Assembly: GCA_965153355.1 (NCBI GenBank)
Contig: OZ231128.1
Location: 20,832,001-20,896,000 of the forward strand
Length of the DNA: 64,000 nt
Direction: 5' to 3'
DNA from: Flaccisagitta enflata
Taxonomy: Eukaryota; Chaetognatha; Sagittoidea; Aphragmophora
The position numbers were made by a program, and so were the translations under genes. This document shows positions 1 through 13,100 of the stretch, piece after piece. Positions within the stretch are counted from its first letter, which is position 1. The number at the start of each line of letters is the position of its first letter. The notes under the pieces were generated by a model, which ran no database searches, was not told where the DNA came from, and saw nothing but the letters and a program-made list of their open reading frames with translations.

Positions 1-480
<480 letters not shown>

Positions 481-600
481 GTAGTCCTGTGATAGAAATT
501 CTTTTTCTACAATGTTCCAATTGTACCTTTGATGTCTTAAGTATAGATGGTGGACAAGAGGGATTCAACATTGGACTTAAAGGTGGTTGCGGTACTGACG

Positions 601-786
601 GCGAATTGGAACGTGTCGGCGAATTGGAACGTGTCGGCGAATTGGGATGTGTCGGCGAATTGGGACGTGTCGGCGAATTGGGACGTGTCGGCGAATTGGG
701 ACGTGTCGGCGAATTGGGACGTGTCGGTGAATTGGGACGTGTCGGCGAATTGGGACGTGTAGGCGAATTGGGACGGGTCGGCGGTT
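601..786. repeat. 18-bp minisatellite
   Basis: About ten tandem copies of the unit GAATTGGGACGTGTCGGC with few substitutions. Eighteen is a multiple of three, so all six frames stay largely open. I treat the frames as by-products of the repeat. Confidence 0.9.
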
Positions 787-884
787 TGGGAACACCCTGT
801 ATGAGGAGGATCATTGAATCATAAAGATCTCGAAGTTATCAAATGTTGCATGGCAATTACAAGGATCCCATTTTATGAAGCAAA

Positions 885-1316
885 TACACTCTTTTTTTTT
901 TTTGTAAGAACGTCATTTTTTTTCCAAAGGCTTCATGTTCTTATTTTCAAAGCCAAATGAAGCCTTCAACGTTCTTACAGTGTTCTTAATTCTAGATACT
1001 ATATTAACTATAGAAAACCTTACAATATATTATTATTCAATTATACTAAATATATTTCTATTGAATACTGTTAAAACAAATGTCAATCATTAAAGTCTGG
1101 GGATATTTTCATGATATTAACTTAAAAATTATAAAATATCCTTTTAATTATGCTAAAATTCAAGTGTTTTCTTAATGTTCTTTACATATTATTGTAAGCA
1201 AATTTTTTTTCTCAAGATTTGAAGCCTTTGTATGTTCTTAAGATATTCTTAATTTTGGGGCCATTTGAAGCCTTGATGTTCTTATAAACTAGGTTCTTAT
1301 AAAAAAAAAGAGTGTA
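885..1316. mobile_element. TA-flanked palindromic MITE (TACACTC...GAGTGTA)
   Basis: The left end reads TACACTC followed by poly-T and GTAAGAAC. The right end is its reverse complement, ending in GAGTGTA. Motifs such as GAAGCCTT and TTCTTA recur in both halves, so the roughly 430-bp AT-rich element can fold back on itself. A TA at each edge would fit Tc1/mariner-type target duplication. No transposase is present. Confidence 0.6.
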
Positions 1317-1318
1317 TC

Positions 1319-1789
1319 TCATGCATTTACCGTAGTTGATTCTTGAGAAAGAGCGCGTTTGTCTATCTTTGGTTCAAGTGAACACGCAGTGTGGGAGCAA
1401 AATGAAATATGGAGGCCAAGCAACAATGTATTCCTCACCCGTGGGATTTTCACTTTCAGGATACGTTTCTTCTTGTTTTCGTAATAACGCCTGTTTCGTT
1501 CCGACCTTTTGACCTTTGCCTCGTCGTCCGTTTCACTCCGAGGCCGTACATTCGTTACTCCAACATTTTCGTCAGTATCGCCGTCGTAACTTTCATCCTC
1601 ATCATCAGCACCCCCCGCATCCTGACAATTAAGTTCATTCCCTTCTTCCCTTTCATCATTTTCGCCCCCTTCCAAAGAATTCTCTTTCTTTCTTGCGTAG
1701 TAACGACGATTTCGCTCGCGTCTCTTTTCATTTCCATCGTCTTCCTGTTTCCTAGGTCTACCCCTGGGCTTACCCGTTGGTTTGGTCAT
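1319..1789 (-). CDS. Hypothetical basic AT-hook protein with two RNRRYY repeats
   Basis: Open frame of 156 residues if the ATG at 1789 is used. Visible features are an AT-hook-like GKPRGRPRK near the N-terminus, an acidic middle, and two copies of a basic motif (KRRERNRRYYARKK and KRSERNRRYYENKKKR) about 65 residues apart. The duplicated basic motif and acidic linker suggest a real nucleic-acid-binding fragment, possibly from a transposon-encoded protein. I recognise no family. The C-terminal part abuts the MITE at 885-1316 and may be read-through, so this could be a single exon or a relic. No introns or partner exons were identified. Confidence 0.35.
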   Translation of the reverse strand: MTKPTGKPRGRPRKQEDDGNEKRRERNRRYYARKKENSLEGGENDEREEGNELNCQDAGGADDEDESYDGDTDENVGVTNVRPRSETDDEAKVKRSERNRRYYENKKKRILKVKIPRVRNTLLLGLHISFCSHTACSLEPKIDKRALSQESTTVNA

Positions 1790-1918
1790 AATAACCAACA
1801 GAATACGTAGGACAGTAAATTGTGCCTGAAATGGAAGCAAGAAAGATGTATTGCGCGTAGTAATGTCGCGTCGCGCATCTTGTAGTAAATTACGAACGCA
1901 TTACAATTTGTGAACGTG

Positions 1919-1921
<3 letters not shown>

Positions 1922-2015
<94 letters not shown>
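1922..2015. repeat. (AG)n microsatellite
   Basis: Uninterrupted AG dinucleotide run of about 94 bp. Confidence 0.97.
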
Positions 2016-2017
<2 letters not shown>

Positions 2018-2589
2018 AAAGCAACGCGACGCAAAATATTATGCTTCGTGCGTAATCATTGAAGAAAAATTACTAGTAACCCTTTTATTTAGTCTTACGA
2101 TTGTGTATCTGTTGGCTGCCCGCTCTGCGCTGACCTAACTAGTGGTGCTGAGCTGGCAAGAAGGTAAAACAAATGCTCTTTCAACTAAAACAAAAGTCTC
2201 ATTGGCAATGAGAGGAGAGGTTCCGCTTCGCGCAGCCGTTTGCTGACGTGCATATTCCTAATTTACATAATTGAGTAAAAACTCGTATTTGCTGGCGCCC
2301 TAAGCTTCATTAAGCGCCAATATTCTTAGGAACGAATTCAAGTGATTGATATAAAAGATTAAGCTCAGTTTCAGACAGTTTCGAACGATGAAAATTGTTC
2401 ATGTCGCGAGGATGCCTGTTGGCGGAATTAACCTCAACAGGATTACACATTTTGCATGCTACTCAATGGAAACTTTTGCATTTTTTATTTTTTCATCAGT
2501 TTTCCATGTTTTTCAATGGAAACTATCAAAATATTAATTCTGTGTCAATTTTCCATGTTATTCAATGATGCAAAGGTGCTCTCAAACAC

Positions 2590-2705
2590 AATCGGGCAGA
2601 GGTCCCCCTGTGTTCTACAGGACATCGTCCCCTTCGGGGCCGCTGCCCTGCTTCCTCTCACTCCAATTCAAAATCATGCAAAGCAGGGCAACGGGTATCG
2701 CTGAC
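2590..2705 (-). repeat. Dispersed repeat family B, solo copy
   Basis: This copy, read on the minus strand, closely matches 8745-8850 on the plus strand. Shared pieces include GTTGCCCTG, ATTTTGAATT, AGAGGAAGCAGGGCAG and CCTGTAGAACACAGGGGGAC. It lacks the internal minisatellite seen in the 8.8-9.1 kb copy. Confidence 0.6.
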
Positions 2706-2934
2706 CACATGTTGCCCTTGGGCGACCTGTTAACACTACTGCATTGACATTGAAGGCTTGCCCAAAAAAATGACGTTCTCTTTAAAAGAAAATGTATGCT
2801 CCAGCCATTCACGCGATCACGGTATTGTTCGATTTTGTTCAAGCACCCAGCTATACCCCATTTTGTCGGTCATTTGTTTTAGGTAGGTGGTTGGTTGGTT
2901 AATGTTCAGCTCGTTGGTGATTGTGATGCACTGT

Positions 2935-3095
2935 GCGTTGGTAGGTCAGTCGGCCCGTCGGCCCGTCCGTACATGCATCCGTCACCTTTATGCTTTTGCG
3001 GTCTTTGGCCTCACAGCTCCTGCCCAAATGCTCGTGACCTCAAGTGCGGCCCCGCCTACCCGCACGCAACTGCGGTAGCCGTGTATCGGACCTTA
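2935..3095 (+). repeat. Dispersed repeat family A, divergent copy
   Basis: It has the family A order: a GGTCGGTC-like run, then TTTTGCGGTCTTTGGCCTCA, then CTCCTGCCCA, then an end related to GCCGTGTATCCGGCC. The stretch from here to the next gene at 7033 contains only repeats and AT-rich DNA apart from the separately listed features. Confidence 0.6.
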
Positions 3096-3824
3096 GTGTC
3101 ATCGTCCACTGCCCACCCGCGCGGCCGACTTTCAGCAAGTGCACACACAAATTTGAAAGGAGAAATGAAAGGGACAGACAGACAGACAGACGATGACTAG
3201 CCGAACTCAAAATAAGATACAACGCTCTCCTCCCTTTAATTTCAAAGGCTCAATAAAATTGTGCTCTCCTCCCTTTAATTTTAAAGGTTCAAAAAATTGT
3301 ATCATATAAGGAAACGGGAAAGGGAAATTTACAGAAGCGGATTGAAAAGAAAATATTTTCCCATCTCAAAGGGAAATAAAATAAACAGCACATACTTTTC
3401 CTGAAATGAGAAAAACATCCATTCCGGGGTAGAGAAATAAATGGAACTCATTCTTGCGCACATTTCCATGAGGCATCGGGTTAATATCATTACAGACAGT
3501 CGCATGAAAAGCAACCCTGCTAAGCTGTGAGCTCCCTGAAAAAAAATAATGCGTAACAATAACACTTTCCGAAAATAACATAGTTGTCACTCTCGCCCTT
3601 GAACTAAAAGTTTCGAAAATCACAATATAACTGCCAAAGAATCCCACGAGAATAGAATATTCATGTCTTTACTCAGAGGCAACAATCCATTTCATTCAGT
3701 TTTATCCCGCGCTTTTTCAAAAATCATTCAAAGGGGCTTCTAGATGTAAAATTACAGCATACATCGAATAGACTTTTACCCTAGGGCGTAGTTAAACATA
3801 TCCACAGAGAAAGAGAGAGTGAGA

Positions 3825-4134
<310 letters not shown>

Positions 4135-5092
4135 GACAGACCAAAATAAAGTTGAGAAGCACACAGACAAACTCCAATTAAAGCGTGAGGCCTTATCTAA
4201 CCCGAAGAGAGGAAGTGCTTTACCCCGTGCCATGAAAAGTCCATTACGAGAAATGACCTCCATTACGCAGCCTAAAGGCCTAACACATATCACTCCCCCT
4301 TCCTCGCTTCGTCTCGAAAGTAAACGTGTTGGTGACCTAAGTGCCCTGACAACATATGATGTAAACCAGAAATGTAGTAACAACCATGCTCTCCATGAAT
4401 CTTACGCCTCTCGCACAAAGAGCAATCTGCCATAGCACTTTAACAAATAACATCTCGCTTTTTCTGTCGTAAATTTTTGTCTAGATTTAGCCCCATTTTC
4501 GAGGTTAAAACCTTTTCTGTTCTCGCTTGTATTTTGTAACAAGCATGTAGAAAATGTTTCAGCATTGATTTGCGCAAAATTTCATACTTTTCTTAAGGCT
4601 AGGGAAGCTTAATCTTAAATAACTAATTAAGTTTTAGCATTGTAACTGGGTACCACTTCTTTGTTATTGTCGTTTCCAAGAACTTACGACAGTTTTTCTC
4701 TGATGAATAGTTACAAAATAGTATCATCAAATTTGGTTAAAACCACAGATATCCTCTGTTCATAGGAATAACCAGGACCACCAAAAAAATAAACGGGAGA
4801 TCTCCATTTCATTCGGCATCGTTTCATCCATCAAGCAACAAAAATGGAACACTCTCTCGTTCCGCAGACTGCAGAGCTTTTACCTCTTTTAGCCCCATAT
4901 TAAAGATTTGTCAATCACAGAAATCGGAGATCAAATGTCGAAGCTACATCGTATAGAATGGAGTAAATGGATGAGGTCACAAGTTTGCCAGGACTGTCAT
5001 CTGAATTTATTCAATGCCTCCAGCTTCATGTTTGATTGAGCTCAGGGCCTGTTTTTACATGCTCTCTACCCAGCCAGAGAGTCGGCTATTTT

Positions 5093-5230
5093 TAGTCGCG
5101 GACACGCGACTACACCTTGCCGTGTCGGTCGGTCCGTCGGGCCGAAATATTTTTGTACTGCGATCGGTTTACGCATTACTGCTCCTGCCCAACCGTCCGC
5201 GACTGAATTGCCGTGTATCCGGCCTTGTTT
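5093..5230 (+). repeat. Dispersed repeat family A, well-preserved copy
   Basis: Begins with the hairpin AGTCGCGGACACGCGACT, then CACCTTGCCGTGTCGGTCGG, an AT-rich spacer, TGCTCCTGCCCAACCGTCCG, and ends GCCGTGTATCCGGCCTTGTT. It is one of the cleanest copies in the window. Confidence 0.8.
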
Positions 5231-6363
5231 TATTTCTCTGAAAAAAAAACCCTCCTCACTATGGTAGACACAAACCCCCCTTCAAACTCATTTTAGAGCA
5301 CTAACCCTTTTGTGCACTTCCCCCCGGCTTAGCGTACATGCCCTTCCGGCCATGACCACGCCGATAACGACAAGTCAGAGAGCGCCGTGAGAAAAAGAAA
5401 AGGCATTGACACACCTTGTCCTAAGTTTGAAGCTAGCCGTGAGAAAAAGAAGATACTTTAAGGTAAATACATGGAGACGTGTTTCCATGGCAACCAACAC
5501 CCATGGGCAATAAAGCACTTTATTAGTTTAAATTCCAAATATCAGTCTCAAAAGGTTTATTTGTCTTCCCATAATGAAAAGTGAAAAGACGGGTAACTCC
5601 TTTAAATGTCTTCTTGATTGAGCAAAACAAAATCCGATCCGGAGCACAAAGCGACAAAGCAGACGATCTGCTGTTAATGACTATCACGCGGAGGAAACTC
5701 CACGCTTCAAGGAAAAAAGAAATTGAGATGAAAGAAATAAGGACGAAAATAGGCTAGAGATGCGCTCAAGGGCAACCACGTACTTTGCGCTGTTAAGAAC
5801 AGGACATGTTTCATGTTCAAGGTCAAAGACAAAAACAACGGGCAGGCGTGCACACGCAGTCACGCACGCACAAAACTCTAACACAACCAAATTCCGTGAA
5901 CAAAAACTAGGATCAAATCTACATGAAGATATAAAGATCAGAGACATGAAGTTATAAAGATCAAAGAAGCTAGGATAGGGATGCGGATATAAAGATCAAG
6001 TAAACTAGGATATGGATGTTTTTATTGGATTGAAAATGACTAACGAAGCTGGCTGAAGCCAAGGCAGTGATGTCAACGTTACATCACGAAATTACTTTCG
6101 TCAAAAAAGCCCCAAAAATGAGCACAACTTCTTTGTTTTCATTTTCTCGTCCGTAATATCTATTAGGATACGGGAATTAGGAAAATATTCTAGCCCTCAG
6201 TATGTGCGAATATTAAAAGATTTCCCAAACCAAAGCAACCCTCCCCACAAATATGCGATAATTTTTGAGCAAAGCATCTGGGTGCATGAATATCACTTCT
6301 TTATTATTCTCTTTTCCTAGAATTGGCGACAGTCTAACTCAGATGAAAATCGGCGACGATGTT

Positions 6364-6544
6364 GAACAAGGCCGGTTACACGGCTACCCTAGTCACGTGT
6401 GGGGGGCAGTGGTAGAGGTGATATTAGCATTTGGGCAGGAACAGTGAACTCAAACGCCGAAAAGTAAGGAGACCGACCGACCGACCGACCGACCGACCAA
6501 TGAACCAATAAAGCAGGGTGAAGAGTCGCGTAGCACGCGACATA
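6364..6544 (-). repeat. Dispersed repeat family A copy
   Basis: Inverted copy starting AACAAGGCCGG. It has a run of CCGA tetranucleotides in the middle and ends with the hairpin-like AGTCGCGTAGCACGCGAC. Confidence 0.75.
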
Positions 6545-7032
6545 AAAGCCTTGCGCCGTGAGTACATGTAAACTCTTACTCGTCACAAAGGACCAAAACA
6601 CAGAAAAAACATTTGCAAATACCCAAATTCCCATCCACAAAACAGGAAACGAAAGACGGAATGACAACTAACGCTACCTCCGACCCGTCACTGATTTCAC
6701 TACCCAGGCCTAGTTAAAGCGGTGATTTCACTCTCCAGTCTCCAGGCATAGTTAAAGTGGTGATTTTACTTCCCAGGCCTAGTCAAAGCTGTGTGCTGTC
6801 ACTGCACTGTCATAGTTAACGGCACTAGACTACTGGTTCATGTTTATCAGATGCGTAACTTCATCTCCAAAAGATGGTATGTCCGCCCATCCGTCTGATA
6901 GTTCCTTCTGTCGGGCCGTTTGTCTATCCATCCATTCAACCATCCATTCATTGCGCCTCAACCAAAACCGTGGTCTTCGGTCTGCTAACAAAACGCTATT
7001 GGATGACGCATCAAGTTTTCCGATCAACTTAC

Positions 7033-7135
7033 CCGTAATTTTATCCTTGCCGCATTCTTGAATCAAATACATTTGTCCCCAGTCGACTAAAGCGGTCTTG
7101 ACGAGAAATACCGTCAAATACCCCGTACCAATCAT
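7033..7135 (-). CDS. SLC37A4: SLC37A4-like exon (helix with TGYLTVFLVKT, DWGQ loop)
   Basis: Acceptor ...TCACTCAG before ATGATTGG and donor GTAAGTTG after ATTACGG. Encodes MIGTGYLTVFLVKTALVDWG and continues to KDKITG. This matches the transporter segment after the large cytoplasmic loop. Ends in phase 1, so at least one more exon must follow. Confidence 0.82.
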
Positions 7136-10100
7136 CTGAGTGAGTGAAAAGTAAAGCATTCGCAAAATATTTGTTAAACCCACCACAACGACGCCGTATA
7201 AATAAAACTAAAATATAAAACTTAAAGAGGTTTTTTTCCACGCCGTGTTTTCTATATCTCGCTATTTTACACATACACATCTCTGCACTTATTTTACCGC
7301 GCTTCGCCGATATGGCTCAACAAATATTTTAGTAGATCTTTCGACTCATGCTTTCTCGGGCGAGTCATCCTCTCTCAATTTATCACCGTCTAAGGTAGCA
7401 TCAAAAAAGCGATGATAAATAATGTATTTCCAATCTCTTATTCCCCCATTCTTGAGCTCTATTCCCGGAGGGAAGCGAGAAAAAACAAGGCCAAGTGGGC
7501 CAACGATGCGTCCTCTTTGGATCAATGTTTTTTTTGAATGAATATTTTTCATATATGAATAGTCTTTTTATGAATTAATGTTTTTTATGAATTAATGTTT
7601 TTATGAATGAATTTTTTTATGAATGCATGTTTTTTATGAATGAATGTCATCTATGAATGAATAAATGATTTAATGAATGAATTAATAAATGTATGCGACT
7701 TTTTCTAGGTTAGAACCACTTTGTTGTTGAAACAAGGCGCGTTAAGGCCAAGTAGGCCAATAAAGTGGGACGTGTGGATCGTCGAACGAAGGCGTTACCC
7801 GACCAACCAACCAACAGACGCAGCCATTGATAGAGGTGCTTTGTCGCACCTATAAAGGCATGATTTTGGTGTTCTTAGTGAATGCGTAACCGACCAACCG
7901 ACTGACCAACGGACACAGCCTCTTATAGAGTTGAGTGTCCGCAACTAACAATATTACCTGCAGAAATGGAAATTTGAGCAATTGCCTTGTGCTGGGTTTG
8001 GCTGTGCCTGCGGCATCTGTCTTCTTGGGGTCATCGCAGGTGGCAGAGTTCACGGCCGGTAACCCAACGTCCTCCGGAGAATTCTGAGAGGAAAAGATAG
8101 AGAAAGAAAACAATGAGGATGTGTCTCTAGTGAAGATGAAAAACGCGTAAGTTCCCTTTGAACGCGCTTACAGCGTGGACACTTATTCAAAATTTTAACC
8201 TTCCCACAAAGGAGTGAGCGAAGTGAGTGAGTGAGCCCGTGAACAGAGCGAGTAAGCGAAGCAAAGTAAAGCATTGCAGAGCGAGTGAACAGAAAAACCG
8301 GTACGAGCGAACGAACGAGGCAAGCGACCAAGTGGCCCGTTAAAGACGCAATTGTCCTTGACTAGAAACGCGCCCAGAGAAAACAATGAGGATGTGTTGT
8401 TGTGCCAGGAGGGACTTGGATATGTTTGATGCCCTACGTCGAAATGTATATATTCTGCCGATTCTTTTTTCAGGCGAAATGTGTAGAAGGGAAAATGCGA
8501 GTGTGACTACGAACGAGCGTGCAAAATTTTCCAGAAGGTTAACACAGATATGCCTTAATACCAAAAAGCAATAAAAATGTAGGTGCAAGCGTGGTAATCA
8601 GTGCAAACATGCAAACATAGAAACTCGACGACACAATCAGGGCAACGAACGTCCTGTCTTTGACATGTGTCAATGAGACTGAACTTATCACACTTTATAA
8701 ACAACAGTAATCAATTCACGATTAAAGCAATAGACCATTAGTCAACGATTCCCGTTGCCCTGTTTCGCTTGATTTTGAATTAGAGTAAGAGGAAGCAGGG
8801 CAGTGCAGCGGCCTCAAAGGGGGCGAAGTCCTGTAGAACACAGGGGGACTTATTTGCCCGTCAGTTTATCGTCCATCAGTTCCCCCATCTCAATCCTGAA
8901 ATCTGCCCTCTCAGACCTGAAATCTAAAAGGACTGATATCAGGCCTGAGAGGACAGATTTTAGGCCTGAGAGGGCTGATTCGAGGCCTGATAGGGTAGAT
9001 TTCAGGCCTGAGAGGGCAGATTTCAGGCCTGGGGGGACTGATGGAAGGATAGACTGACGGACTAACAAAAGTCCCTCCGTGTTTTACAGGACTTCGTCCC
9101 ATTGCATTCGGGGCCACTGCCCGAGAATGATAATTATGATTATGAATTTTGTGAAACAACGGCACACGCATTGACGCGACAATGCAAAACACAGTCCGCT
9201 TATCTAGATCCGTGAAATGGAAATCCGCCTCTACAGTCTAAAACGGATATACAGAATCTCGATCTCCCTTCATGCCTTAGGGAGGCCAAGTCCATGAAAC
9301 ATCCAAAAAACAAAACTACCAAATCTCACCTTGAGAGAAAGAAGAAAGACCGCGGATAGGAGAAAGGAAACAACGGCGGGAGCGACCATGGAAATCCTCC
9401 AATCAAATCGAAGGATGATCCAAGTGGCGAGAATCGGCGCCACAGACCCGGCAACGTTCGACGATGTTGACAAAACCGACCACCAAGTCCCGAAAGAAGA
9501 GGGCGGAAACCACGCTTTCAAGATCTTCGCACACGCCGGCCACCCAGCGCCCTGGGCTTTTGTGTCGGGATAGATAGAAATTTCTTTTTTTCTTTTTAAG
9601 TCGATGGCATATTAAAAGGCACTCAAGGAGAGGGTCCGCTTGGGTGCTCCACAGAGGAAAAGTTGGGAATTTCTTTTCACCCTGTTTATCCAATATGGAA
9701 AACTGAAACATTCTTAGTAGATGTAAATATACTCCTTTCCTAGATAGTAACATTCCTCCTTTCCTCTTTCATCAAAAATCGTTCCTTTCGTTTTCCAAAC
9801 GTACATCAATATGCTGATTTTTTTTATAGCTTTTACTAATTTTTCTCTCTTGAGGGAACTGTAAATCTACTTGTTAATGAGGTTTGACATACGATTTATT
9901 GTGGGCAGGTCCAAGAATGAAGATTTAAAAAAAAAGGCAACAGAATGCAGACGGATGGACGGACAAAGCACACAACTAAAAACTGCATTTCCATAAAACA
10001 CTTTTCATTAAGGGCAAACTATGGTATAGATCAAGGTGTAATGGAAAAAAAATCCTAGCAAACAACAAGTGTTTTTTTTAAATTAATTAGAAAATGATAC

Positions 10101-13100
10101 AAAATGTTACGATAAAGATAATTCTTACACTTAAAAAATGATTTCTCACATAAATGCGTGTTTTTCGCCTTTTCAACTTGAGCATGAGTCCTAGGATAGC
10201 GGGACCAACAGACGGACAAAGCCTCTTAGAGCTGCAAGTTGGCAACTTAAAAGATAAAAAAAAAAAAAAAAAAAAACAGTGACGCGGGGCCACAATATCG
10301 TTGCGGACAGGACAAGAGAGAAAGGGACAGACAAAGAAACAAGTAGACGACAAACAAGAGAACTAGTAGACAAGAGGCACTAGTAGACAAGAGAACTAGT
10401 AGACAAGAGAAACAAGCGGACAAGATAAAGAAAATAAAGGGTAGGTTGTTGTCTATCCCAGCAAATGCCTCAAAAAACCTCAAGGGAAAGGAGACATAAT
10501 ATGGAAAGACGGGGGATGGCAAACTTGCCTATGGCCATAATTCAATCTGGTCTCGTGCGGAGGAAATTCAAGAAGCGGGGGTGGGATGGGTACGACGCAA
10601 CACGACATACAAATATGAGGGTGAGAAAAAAGTTTGCGACTTTTTGCTAATTCAATTGTGAAAGGCGCAGAGGTAGAAACAGTCGCAAAAGCTTCATATG
10701 TTAGCAGATGTACAGTTTGATGGGAGCAAAGATGACCTAGACAGGAGGGCAGTTTAAGTTTTATAGTCACATAGGAATTATCTCATTAGATAAAAAGAAA
10801 ATTTTTTTATAAAAATACAAAAAATCAGCTCCATTGAATAGAGTTTACAAGATTTACAAAAATAATGATCTAAGTTAATCATTAAGCGAAACTTAAAATA
10901 ACCATTATGTTCATAAAATCAAGTCATAGTTAAAGATTTGTAAACATAAATATGTAAAAATAAAGTATTCAATTAACTTCAATGTCAACAAAGCCAGATA
11001 CAGAGCATCTACTCACAGATGGTTGGGCAGAATCAATAATGCGAAGACGATTCATTATGGCCCTATACATAGCTACTGTAGTTGTGCGGGGTTGGGCAGG
11101 GGCAGTGACAAAAGAAGCTTACCAAAGCATTTGGGTAAAAGCAGTAATGCAAAAACTCCCATAAATGCAAAAATACTAATGACAGTTGGACCAACCGATA
11201 TAGCCGGTTATTTAGTCACATGCATACAACTAAAAATATGAAATAAGCCAACAATCGGATCATTGATGAACCAATATAAAAAAACAGTAAAGTCACATAT
11301 CTATAATTAATAAGGCCGGATAGACCGGCTCCCATGCTCCCATGGTACTGTACTAATGGTAAGAGGGGCAGTGGCCCTGGAGTAGCTATGACCTGGGATA
11401 CCAGTTGTTGGAAATTTTTCTGCCTCATGCCTCATGGCAATTTTTAATTGCGGATACGCAACTCTAGAACTTGCCATGTTGGTCTGTTGATTGGTCACTT
11501 CACATTTCTGCTTTCCACTCCTGCCAACCCATCCGCAACTGGGAATAGTGTATACGGTCTTGTTCTGCCCCATACCTCATGGTCAAGAATTATGCCGTAA
11601 AGCTCGGCTAATACTTAGGCCTCACAGTTGAAATATGGGGTATGCAACTGGGAAATAAGCCACAAGGCTGTGATTTAACTGCCTGAAGCTGTTACATTCT
11701 AGAATCTTAACTTATTGGCCAGAATATAGATTAAGGTTCAGATATGAACAAGAATACAGGACCCAAGACTAGAATATGGATCATGCAACTTAAAAATGGA
11801 AGGGGGGGGAGGGCAGAAATGGGAAAGGAAGATAAATTCCCCTTTATGACTGATGACTGCCAATACGATAAATCGCCTGAGGGCCTTTGGGGCCACTGCC
11901 CCAAAAGGGCCACTGTCCCAAAAGAACAGCCTAGGCAGCCTAAGAAGAAACAGGCAGGGGTGATCAATGAAATTATATGCAACCGCCATACCTTTCCCTT
12001 ATGTGTCACAGAGTATTAGGAATATCAACATTCAGAAAGTGGATAGGGGGCAAAAGCAAAACTTTTGCGCTTTGGGGACAAATCGAGTTAACCAAACGCG
12101 TGTCACGATTCACGTTTTAAGAGGAGATGACATCGATGTATCCAATCTTGAACAGACAGAAGAAATATCTTTTTCCTTTTTCATCACGTGGACGCAACTA
12201 CAATCTCCTCACCACAATCCCCTTTGTCCGTCTGTGGGTCCATCCATCAAACTTTACTTCTTTTACTTTTTCAGAGTTTAAGGGCGGTTATTGCATTACA
12301 GCGCCTGCCCAAACGCATGGTTAGATGAATAGGAATATTTCATGAACAAGGCTGGATACACGGCAATCCTATCGCGGACGGGCAGGAGCAGTAATGCAAA
12401 ATCTGCTGGCAAAACAAAAATATTTCGAACGGGTGGATCAGCAGACCAGGGTGTAGAGTTGCGTTTCCGCGACTAAAGACCAGTACTACGCATATTGATC
12501 AGTTAATTAGCGTTTACAAGATCCTCTCCCAATTTTTCCTTTCTAAAGATATTGTTCCACTAGTCATAAACCGGGTGAAGATATACTCTCAACTTTTGAA
12601 GCATCAAAACCCTGCATGTTTCATTGATTTTAGAATAAGCTTATCTTCATTTTTTTCTTTCTTAAGCCTAAGCGGAAAGCCAAACTGATTTCTGAGGATA
12701 GATTTCTAAAGACAACAACTCCTTGCTTTGATTTTCCACCAATTTTCTTTGAATCGAGCATATGTCCCTTTAAATTTCATGCCTCAAAAAGTCGAGTACG
12801 AACAATTGTTCTACCTTTTCTTTACAAACAAAAGAAAATTTCCTTACCCGTATCCCCCCCCCCCCGGGGCCTGTAGAGGAATATCGGGCCCCTTAACAAT
12901 CAAACAAGGCCGGATACACGGCTACCGAAGTCGCGTGCGGGTAAGCAGGGGCCATATTTGAGGTCACCAGACCATTTGAGCAGGAGCAGTGAGGTCAAAA
13001 AAATAAAATCATAAAAAAAAGTTAAGTGTGACCGACGGACCGACCAACCGACCGACGGACAAAGCGGGTTGTAGAGTCGCGTGCACGCGACTGAAAAACT

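Noticed and set aside
8797-9124. CRISPR-like array of direct repeats
   Set aside because: The units are contiguous without spacers and the host is a eukaryote.
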